The notes beneath the pieces were generated by a model. The model worked only from the letters and a program-made list of their open reading frames with translations. It did not search any database and was not told the origin of the DNA. From contig MBPM02000002.1 of the NCBI GenBank assembly GCA_001695595.3, forward strand, positions 806,001-870,000: a DNA stretch of 64,000 nucleotides. The letters are read 5' to 3'. The translations under genes and the position numbers were made by a program. The stretch comes from Plasmopara viticola. Its lineage: Eukaryota > Oomycota > Peronosporomycetes > Peronosporales > Peronosporaceae. This document shows, one piece after another, positions 55,739 through 64,000 of the stretch (the first letter of the stretch is position 1; each line of letters begins with the position of its first letter).

Positions 55739-58700
55739 TTTCCAATCAAAATAGTAAAATATCCAAATATCTAAAGATTGGCGGAATATGCTTCACAAAT
55801 TAGGTGCTCATAAGAAATTAAAAGCACGTCACGTAATCCACCTATAATAGGAAAGGAAGAATTTATAAGTGTTCAACGCTATCAATCGTCCCATTGACGC
55901 TTCTAGTGAAATGCTCTCGGAGTAAACACCTGTAGTGGGTCTTTGTGGTTAAAGCTGGCTTGAAGAACAGGAACCATGTATTGATTATCATACTGTAATG
56001 GTTATGACCCTGCCTGAACAACCGGAAAATATGGTGTATTGAACGATCAGAAGACTAAACTGCGATCTATTGCACGCGTAGAATTCCTTGGAATAGGGAA
56101 TAGCAACCGCTTGTTCATCAGAAGATCTCAAATCTTCCAACAAGCTTTCTCTGTGCAAGGTGCTGCGTGCGTTTGTCACAAAAATAATCTCTTCAGTGGT
56201 CGCACAGGCAAATTGCCTTTTCCGTCAGCTACCTCGACAACATCTTCATCTTAGGACGCGCTGAGATTTGCATCAGCGTTTCAAGGCTCACTTATCTCAA
56301 TTAGAGCATGTGTTTGAGCGATATAAACAAGTTGCACGCAAGCTTGAGTAATGTGTCCTCTTCGTAATCTAGATTCGGGGTTTTTGAATGCTGCAACACC
56401 GAGCTTGGCTTCCACACGGACCTCAAACTGGTTTGCTCGGCAATAAATAAGCACACGTAGTTGCCTCAAAGCAAATATACAAAGATTTTCATAAAGCTCA
56501 AAGAGCTACACCTTTTGCTGTTGAAAGAGACATCACGTGAAAGTGGCATCTGAAATTAAGAGGCTTTTTGTTCTAAAAAGAAAGCTAGTCCTTGGCGTCA
56601 ACTTTGAACGGCACAAGACCCTTTCACTGTATGTGCGATGCCAAAGACTTTGCCATCGGCTGAATTTTAAAGCAGCATTACACAGCAGATGCTCGCGTTC
56701 CACACGTGCAACGCGTGAAGAGTCCTCAACTCTCACATCCACTATTTGTAGACTTTAACTTTTTTGTGTACTACAAGTCCATCAAAGATACTTTATTTAT
56801 TTTTTGCTGATACGCTGACTTGTTGTCTGGATCGAGACCCTTGCCGTGACCTCGTTTATCAAACTAATGAGAACGAGGACGAGGATAAGTGCAATTACTG
56901 TTATGTGACAACAACGCGAATACCAACTTACTAATTCGATTCACAATTTGGCAACCTTATAGAGCTTTAATGACGCAATGACTGAGAACCTTATTAAAAA
57001 CGCAATTTAATATTGAAAGGGTGATATGAAAAAATTCGTTCTTGACGTACTTAAATCCTGCTGATTACGTTGTGCAGAAAACTTCTTAAAGCTCAAAAGA
57101 GTGAAGGCTCTCGCGTGTGTCTATTTCGAGGCTCGCATGTACCGAAAAAGATAGTTGCACTTTTCGGATTATTGTAAGTCGCCACTTTTTGATCGGCTTC
57201 TGAGCACAGATTTGGGTGAAAAGTATGTAATTTTGAAATTAGCACTACGTCTTTCTTTGTTTTGAAACGGCAAAGAAGGCATTAGTGAGTTCACATTGCT
57301 CTCGGGGTTAAGGTTATTGCCCTATTCAATATATAGTAGTTTGACGTCTATCTCAAGCCTCACTCCTCAATACATTGTTCGTTTGTGTCTTTCTGCACCA
57401 CAACTCAAGGTGCTCTTCTATACCAAATGCTTATGATCCTTCATGATATTTAATCCTAACGTTGATAGGTGCCTTAAAGGCTGATCCAAGGCGTCTTCGT
57501 CCCAAACGAAGGGTATTTTATGTCCCTCAAAGGGGTAATAATCTTCATGATCATCACTTTTATTTTTTTCGTTTGATGCTCTTATTAACGGGGAACCAGA
57601 TAGCTTGAAGTACATGAGCTCGATTTTCTGTAACAAAAAAATTGACTAACAATCTGTTATAAAAGACTTGGTGCACCCATGTAACTAGCAAACTTGAAAT
57701 TACAGGCAAAGGGTTTAAGTAAAAATCGTGCCAGGGCAACACTCAAGGCCGGCCTTTTTTATCACCCGCAACAAGCTTTTTTATATTTCCGCGCTTTCTT
57801 TCTTTCTTCCTTGAAAAATCGGTGGTGGTGTCACCTCGATACGTGATTGATAACTAAACTGAAATTTTGTTTATTCTGAAATTGATACAACTACAAAGGC
57901 TAGCAAGTTTAAAGAGGCAATAAAGGAGAAAAAGCACGGTGCGTTCGAGTGCAAAGAAGACAAGCTGCAGTTTCGCTGGAAAAGATGACGAACGGCGCGT
58001 GGCTGGCTGGTACCTTTTTTTTTTAATTTATACGCCGATGAGTTTCACTCGGTTCGTCGGGATCTCAAGACTTAAAATCAAATCTAGAGCCAGATGAGGG
58101 CCAAGATATCCTGTTGGTGGCGTTGTTTCTCGGAACAAGTACAGGATTGTCAAGGTTTAAACATAACGAAATTGTAAAGAGAACATTGTTGCCGGTGTGT
58201 AAAAGTCTAGATTGATTATCGGTCGACATCTCCCTTAAGAAATTGGTCTACCGCTGTCCGTGTTTCTAATTTTGGTCGTAACCAAAAAGAATCTCAAATT
58301 AAGGTGTTCGTGCAAAGTTATAGTCTTAGCGCGCTTTCTTGTACCAGCAGCTAGGTGATACGTCCCATAGATCGCTCTCATCTGCTTCTGACATTAACCT
58401 GTTCATGTGGTGCATATAATGTAAGGGAGGTTTGGCATGCTTGCATCAATCGGGACTTGGGAAGAAATTCTTAACTTTTTTTTGCTTTGGCTTATTTTCG
58501 TGCTTTCTTTGACGAGAAAGACATTTCAGTAATTTCAAAACTGGACTTTGTGTTGAGGTTTCTAAAATGCTGGTGTAGTCTAACGGTGAACGGTCGTACT
58601 TTGATTAGCTGCGTTGGGCGTCAAGCTTAACTTATTTACTACCTTTCGAGACGTGCAAAAGCGTTGTCTCATAGAGGAGGAACTTTAAAATATTGGTGAG

Positions 58701-59215
58701 ACCCACATTGTCAAAGGATTCAACTTTCAGCAAACGCCGGAGCGTTTTGACTTGTACTGGCATAGTTTTCTTTCCTCGAAAATTGTGTGAGACTGTTCGG
58801 CCCCGTCTTACACAGTAGTGGACGAAGCCTATCGAAGAACGTCGGGCATTAGACGAGGCTGGAGCGCAAGCGGGGCGAAGTCGGCGAAGTAATACTAAAT
58901 GAAGAACTCTTACGACTTTTCTTCTTGCTACAGCCTAAGTGGTGGCTCACAGCCATTTGCTGCTACCAGCTAAAAGGCTATCATTATTCTTTTCTCCATC
59001 TGGCTTTTTACACATCCCGGATTATTTTTTAGCCAGTAAAGTTTCTTGTTTCCCAAGATTACGAGGCATCTAACACTAATTTCTCTTTCGCTGATCGCCA
59101 ATATAATTATTTATAGCACCCACGCTTTAAAGAGCGATATGAGAGTAAAATACTCAGGTACAGCTCAAGTTTGATTAAAAATAGCAGGTCTCGCTGTCAC
59201 GCGTCCGACTATTGA
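55739..59215. other. Gene-poor AT-rich stretch
   Basis: No gene recognised. Short frames such as 56039-56254 plus and 57418-57636 minus lack domains. The density of genes drops abruptly after the DUF1279 gene. Confidence 0.55.
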
Positions 59216-59278
59216 GATCGTATCTACAAGTGATATTGAATCTTTAAAATAGATTTAATATCACTCGTAGATACGATC
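59216..59278. repeat. 63-bp near-perfect inverted repeat (hairpin)
   Basis: Arms of about 28 bases (GATCGTATCTACAAGTGATA and onward; its complement on the right) pair with about two mismatches around a loop of a few bases. It could be a small MITE, a hairpin RNA source or a terminator-like structure; no gene is adjacent. Confidence 0.85.
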
Positions 59279-59373
59279 AGTAAAGTATATAGTGAACGAA
59301 TGGATATTAATATTAAATAGACTTTTTATTTGTAAATACGCTATCGAGCTTGCCGTAGGATCCAGCAGGCAGC

Positions 59374-59472
59374 ATTTCTCTGTTCAGGTGAAACTCGACA
59401 TGGTTGCCTTAGTGTATAGGCTGAATTTCTCTGTTCAGATGAAACTTGACATAGCTGCCTCGATGTAAGCAT
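59374..59472. repeat. Tandem duplication, 50-bp unit
   Basis: Two units begin ATTTCTCTGTTCAG at 59374 and 59424 and share GTGAAACTCGACAT-like sequence with a few substitutions. No coding potential. Confidence 0.8.
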
Positions 59473-59474
59473 TA

Positions 59475-61680
59475 TTTTGAGTGACTTTTGTAGTAGGAAG
59501 ATTTGTGATTCTTTGAAATATAGACACCAACATTGTCCTTGCTAGCTACCGGTTTTATGCGAGATGTTGCCGACAAATACCGTTTCCTCCGTACGACAGC
59601 GTATTTTAAAATGGAGACAACCATCCCGTTTCATGAGCTACGCATCTAATCTCTCTCAACCATCGAGTTTGTATGCAAAATCGTTTTCAGTATACGAGCG
59701 TTTATTGTATTTTTGTATGAGAGTTTATGATGAATAAGATCTTGCTTTTGAATTGTCTATATATCATACCCCTGCATTAAATAATATAGAGCCTGTTGTC
59801 AGAAAACGAAAAGTTCTTTCTGTCGCGGCCACTCGGCTGGCGGATTGAACAGACAAGCATTGCACATGCGCTCATATTGGCGCTTTTGTGCTCCTTTCAA
59901 TCTCTACTTTTGCTTAATATTGTGCAGGGTAAGAATGCATCATTTCGTATCGATAACTCAATATATTAGATGCTGAAAGCTGCTTCCTACCCAGAATTTT
60001 TAGCTTTTCGTTGTGGTATGAGACTAATATTAATGTAAAACTGAACTTCTTGTCATAACTTCTGGCTGTGCCTTCGACTGCTGCGAGCATGATTGAATGT
60101 CGACCAACAACGAGATTTTCTTGTATAATCAAAAACAACGTGTGTTCCTCCATTTAAATTGACTACTCATATGATGTGCCACAGCGCTCTAAGAATCATA
60201 CATGCCTGTGTTTCTTGCGCAAAGCCTTGTTCTGTGACGTCTGCTCCGCACATTCACGGCTAAAGCGTGATTAACGCTGTAAGGCTTCGTCTTCCGTCAG
60301 CCTAGCAATCGGTCTGTGGTCGGTAACAATTTGAGTAGAGCGATTTTACAGGTTTCGCCTCGAAACAATATAACTTGTCTTCGGCCGCAGTCATGTGGAA
60401 TTCACTTTTCCTCGAAACCTTTTAAAGCGCGTTTGTCTTGCGTCAAGTGATCACCTTTGATAATTTTTAAGAACTTCCAGCTGCATCATCGATCAAATCC
60501 CTTCAAAAGCGGTCGATTTACTCAGTCACGTTAAATCAACTTATGTCTCTGTGCACTTCTTTGACGCTGTTGACGTTATAGATGTCCATAAATCTATTTC
60601 CTGCCGGGGTGTGGCGTATACGTCGTCACCGGCAGGTTTGCCGGTAATGCCTTTAGAAAATCATACGCATTAGTACTATCTATAGGAATAGGCGGTTATA
60701 CAATTTCGTACTCGAAGATAGGTACCTCATCAAATTTGAGTAGCATGCAGAGGCAATTACTCATTCACGATCTTTACATACAGGCGGTTCTACACATCCG
60801 ATGATAGCGAAAAGTATAGTTATAGCTTGTTCGCGACAACAAATGTGTAAAAATCGTTCTTATGACCAAAAAAAGTGATTATACATTACGTAAGATACCA
60901 CAAAATGCAGACTCTAAAGCAATATTAATATCCTCATAGCCTCTTTTTAACAGCATGCAAAAATCATAAATACACTCTAAACCACACCAGTTTTAATTTG
61001 ACGAGCTCGAGGTATGCGTATGACTAAACATCAATGCATATACTATGGTCGTAGACCCGAAGAAGATCTATCAGATTCGGGCTTTCTGACGAGAACTTAA
61101 TGCTTTTAACCTCTTGAGTTCTATATTTCTACATCAAACCGTTTCAGATGTGAGATGATATGCTATTTCTTGCAAGCTTAAAAGTCATGGCGAGCATTCT
61201 GGCGAGCCATCTATCTACCGATAAGCTTCGCATACAACCTACTCGCTACTGACAAAGTTTCTATCGCAAAGACTGTTTTATGTCAATTAGCTAATTGCAG
61301 ATAGCTTTATAGCCATTCTTAGAACCTAAGGTGACTTTACATGGAACATTTTCTTCTTTGAAAAGACCACCCTTTCATTTGTCTCGATAGCCAATATCTC
61401 GATAGGAGGAGTCATTCCCTTTAAGTTATTACCCAAAAGATCCGCTTGAAAAAATGTGCAATATTTTTGTGATGGTGGAACATCCTTAATTATCAAAAGT
61501 GATAAAAGTACATTAAATTCAAGCAAACTCTGAATAAAAAAAACAGTCCTTGGCTCCGGCTTTTGGACGATACGAAAGTGATCATAGCAAAGCCAATTAA
61601 TTTGCAACTATTGGCACGGACAGCCTCAAATCCGTTGTCGATAGATGTAAAAATTTACAGCGGTGGTCGGCGTCCTTAAA
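59475..61680. other. Gene-poor AT-rich stretch
   Basis: Nothing recognised. The minus-strand frame 61326-61607 (93 residues, with KDVPPSQKYCTFFQADLLGN) has some protein-like character and ends next to the foldback element, but I know no family for it. Confidence 0.5.
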
Positions 61681-62408
61681 GACATTAGGAATGCACACAG
61701 TGCTCGTCTCAGTGCTTTAAAATATGATTATATGCTTGATTGAGGCTCGATTGCGGTCGTGCATGTCTAAATAGATAGAAAGGACCTAACTGCGACCGTG
61801 TGGCGTCTCGGTGCTTTGAAAGTGTAAAAAAATGTTAAATTGAAACTTTATTGCGTTCGTGCATGTTTAGATAGATAAAAAGAACGTACCTGTGTCCGTG
61901 CGGTGTCTCGGCGCTTCAAGATTGTAAACAAATGTTGAGTTGTGGCTCTTTTTTTCTGCTAATGTCCAAGTAGATAAAAGGACGTACCTATGGCCATGGA
62001 GTACCTTGGTCTCTCAATCCAGACATGAGCAGGCGCAATTGTAACACAACTGAGCTTAAAATCACTCTTTAAAAGCGCCGAGACGCTGCACAGCCACAGA
62101 TACGTCCTTCCTATCTATCTGGACTTGAACATATGGAATAGAGCCACAACTAAGCATACAATCAAACATTTGGAGCGCCGAGACGCTGTATCGCCGCAGA
62201 TATGTCATGTCTATATGTCTAGACATGCATATACGCAATCAAGCCATAACTAAGCGTGTAATCACACGTTTGAAGCGCCAAGACGCTGTACCATCGCGGA
62301 TGTTTCCTGTCTATATATTTAGACATGCACAAACGCAATCAAACCGCAACTAAGCATATAATCACAGTTTGAAGCACTGAGACGTGCACTGTGTGCATTC
62401 CTAATGTC
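61681..62408. mobile_element. 728-bp foldback element with arms made of 100-bp tandem units
   Basis: The ends are inverted: GACATTAGGAATGCACACAG at 61681 and its complement ending at 62408. Each arm is a tandem array. Left-arm landmarks (GTGCTTT/GCGCTTC) fall at 61711, 61811 and 61911; right-arm landmarks in opposite orientation (GCGCCGAGACGCTG) at 62075, 62175, 62275 and 62374. The spacing is 99-100 bp throughout. The centre, about 62010-62045, is unpaired. This is the structure of foldback transposons; no transposase is encoded, so it would be non-autonomous. The whole could pair into a hairpin of roughly 340 bp. Confidence 0.85.
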
Positions 62409-62714
62409 TTCAAGTACAACTTTAGTTTGTAGTGCTCAGAAATGATTTTTTTCGCGACGCTGACCGTTTACTTCACAAGCCTTGTCAGCTCTGCTATGAA
62501 AAGTACACCCACCTCAAAAGGGCCTTTACTGGAGGCTATTCCTAATTTCGATCGTCGTTGGACTTAAATGTAGGTGTCAGTTTAGTCGCCAAAATGAGAC
62601 AAATACGAAATGGAGCATTTCTGAAGACTCCAAAGATCCTTTATGAGGATTAAGCAACGTGTGGCGCTCAAAAGGCAGCGCAGGCCCTCGTGTTTCGAGC
62701 GGCAAAATTTTATC

Positions 62715-62787
62715 CTGTGTGAGATCGGAATAGAACTAGTTACTTATCGAGCTGCAATCGAACGCTCTACCACCGAGCTACCTGCGC
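62715..62787 (-). other. tRNA-like sequence, anticodon-arm like tRNA-Cys(GCA), degenerate
   Basis: Read on the minus strand, GCGCAGG is followed by TAGCTCGGTGGTAGAGC, a perfect D-arm and A-box, then an arm with the loop TTGCAGC that would present a GCA anticodon over a 4-bp stem. The T-arm (AGTTCTATTCC) does not pair well and the 3' acceptor strand does not match. It is a tRNA pseudogene or the head of a SINE, not a working tRNA. Confidence 0.55.
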
Positions 62788-62916
62788 GTTTTCGCTTGAC
62801 CGCTTTTGCGCTTACACAAACAGCGTTGATTACGCTAGAAATAAAGCTAACAAGAACTTTATAATAGTCGATTACTAAAAAAGCGAAAAAGTTCTAGCTT
62901 TTTTTTTCGTAGTTAA

Positions 62917-63345
62917 GAGACACGGACGGACAGTGCAGGACCATCGATGGGAGATCGTGTCACGAGGACGCATCCAGGAACAATTCGGGAGATATAGGTA
63001 AGTACAACGAACGCAAACATCAAACCCGCGGCGTCGTTTCGGTTACAGGCGACGTTTGCAGGACAGACGACAACAACGGGATCAATTCTGTTCAATCCAC
63101 TGAATGACGGCACGTGCATGCCGATGCAGCCTGGAACACAACAGATTGTTGTGACTACCGCGGACACGAAAGGGATTGAAGATGATGATCTGGTGTCGAA
63201 AGAGACTACAATGCAACTGGTCTACAACAGCAACACAGAAGGTGGAGCGACATTAACAACTGGGCCTGTTTAAGTAGATAAAGCAGGCGACGGAGACTGT
63301 ACGAAAGGTGCAACGGCGATAGCCCAAGCGCGATTGCCCACTTGA
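62917..63345 (+). pseudogene. Broken gene of unknown family
   Basis: One plus-strand frame reads as a continuous, protein-like sequence interrupted by two stops (TAG 62995-62997, TAA 63271-63273). Sample stretches are DRVTRTHPGTIREI, FAGQTTTTGSILFNPLNDG, PMQPGTQQIVVTTADTKG and DKAGDGDCTKG. It is rich in Thr, Gly, Asn and Asp, as in extracellular or surface proteins, but I recognise no family and no start or signal peptide. An alternative is an exon with a GTAAGT donor at 62998, but then the frames on each side do not join well. Confidence 0.45.
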
Positions 63346-64000
63346 GGGATAGTAAGGCTAAAAGTATTCAGCTGGCAAGCCATCCCACCCCGGACTCATT
63401 CCACGTGAAATGTGCTTGATAGCGTAAAGCTGCTAACTTAAAGTGGCACTTTTCAAGATGAACCTTGTAAAGAGTTGAAGGTCCGGCTGTTGCAGACTGA
63501 GTTTAATATGTCAGGACTTCGGTTCCGAACAATGATTTCTTACGAATTTGACTTGAACAAAGGGCCTCAACATTTATGTAGTCGAAATGACCAAGTTTAG
63601 TGGTCCCACAAAATTTCTTTAGGTGTGTCAACTAAAGAAATAGAGATATTTGGCTTTGCTTCCGCTGGAGCTCGACTTTTTATATATAGGGGCTTAGGCG
63701 TCTTCATAAAACCTAAAATTAAATTGCAACTTCGAAGTGCCCCATAGAAGGTTGGTGAAAGTGAGACGCCAGCAGCAAATATGTTGGAAGTAACATATAT
63801 GTTGGTGGCGTCTCGCTGTCAGTTCACACATATTAGTTGTTGGCGTTTTGGTGTTAGTTGCTCGAGCTGTCTCGATCGCAAATCGGTCTGTGAGTACCAG
63901 TATGATGTTTCCTTTCGTCGCTCTCGTTCATTTCAGTTTTGATCTCACCAAGGAGCCTACTTTACTATCACACTACGCTTGGCACGGCGACCCACGAAAC
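63346..64000. other. Right-edge stretch with hairpin and possible core promoter
   Basis: No gene. It contains a hairpin at 63763-63814, a TATATATAGGGG near 63680, and an oomycete Inr-like TTCATTTCAGTTTT at 63927-63940. A plus-strand gene may begin just outside the window. Confidence 0.35.
63763..63814. repeat. Inverted repeat, 23-base arms
   Basis: GAGACGCCAGCAGCAAATAT and onward on the left pairs with AACATATATGTTGGTGGCGT and onward on the right, with three mismatches over 23 bases and a 6-base loop. It could be a stem in a transcript leader or a scrap of a larger element. Confidence 0.75.

Noticed and set aside
61681..62408. CRISPR array
   Set aside because: The repeats are 100 bp, arranged in mirror order, and lack short identical repeats separated by unique spacers; the host is a eukaryote.
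62715..62787. Functional tRNA-Cys gene
   Set aside because: The T-arm and acceptor stem do not pair, so it is a pseudogene or SINE head.

Overview
This window is nuclear DNA from a eukaryote, most likely an oomycete and probably a Peronosporales-type pathogen or downy mildew. The basis is compact genes with few or very short introns (45-103 bp, often with a GTACGT donor), protein domain combinations typical of stramenopiles, tRNA-derived SINE-like repeats, copia debris, and a sharp contrast between tightly packed genes and long AT-rich stretches with no intact gene. No species name can be given from sequence reading alone.

Layout. Positions 1-4942 (minus strand, cut by the left edge) hold one large 12-exon gene: EF-hand-like N-terminus, Ser-rich linker, SH2 domain, a series of tyrosine-centred repeats, then TPRs. 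From about 5 to 24 kb lies a gene-poor region with small ORFs of unknown status, a SINE-like element (12.66-12.93 kb), a degenerate repeat family member carrying copia reverse-transcriptase debris (17.06-18.3 kb), and an inverted, broken copy of the Tyr-repeat/TPR part of the first gene (19.5-20.4 kb). At 24.3-28.4 kb is a tight three-gene block: a membrane-anchored RanBP2-zinc-finger/HECT ubiquitin ligase (+), an AlkB-like 2-oxoglutarate dioxygenase (+), and a membrane F-box/cytochrome b5 fusion (-). A second gene-poor stretch (28.4-37.3 kb) holds further copies of the SINE-like and unknown repeats.

Positions 37.3-55.7 kb are gene-dense housekeeping sequence: ATR checkpoint kinase (-, 3037 aa, no intron), mitochondrial ribosomal protein mL43 (+), translation initiation factor eIF1 (-), a very large EF-hand/triple-EML WD40 protein (+), and a mitochondrial DUF1279/FAM210-like membrane protein (-). 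Gaps between these are 75-280 bp, with two head-to-head promoters. The last 8 kb are gene-poor again and contain a 728-bp foldback element built of 100-bp tandem units, short hairpins, a tRNA-like sequence and a broken unknown gene.

The most interesting items are the SH2/Tyr-repeat/TPR protein with its decayed inverted paralogue, the F-box/cytochrome b5 fusion, the EF-hand-EML protein and the foldback element. All multi-exon models come from hand reading of splice signals with phase checks and are not confirmed by transcript data.
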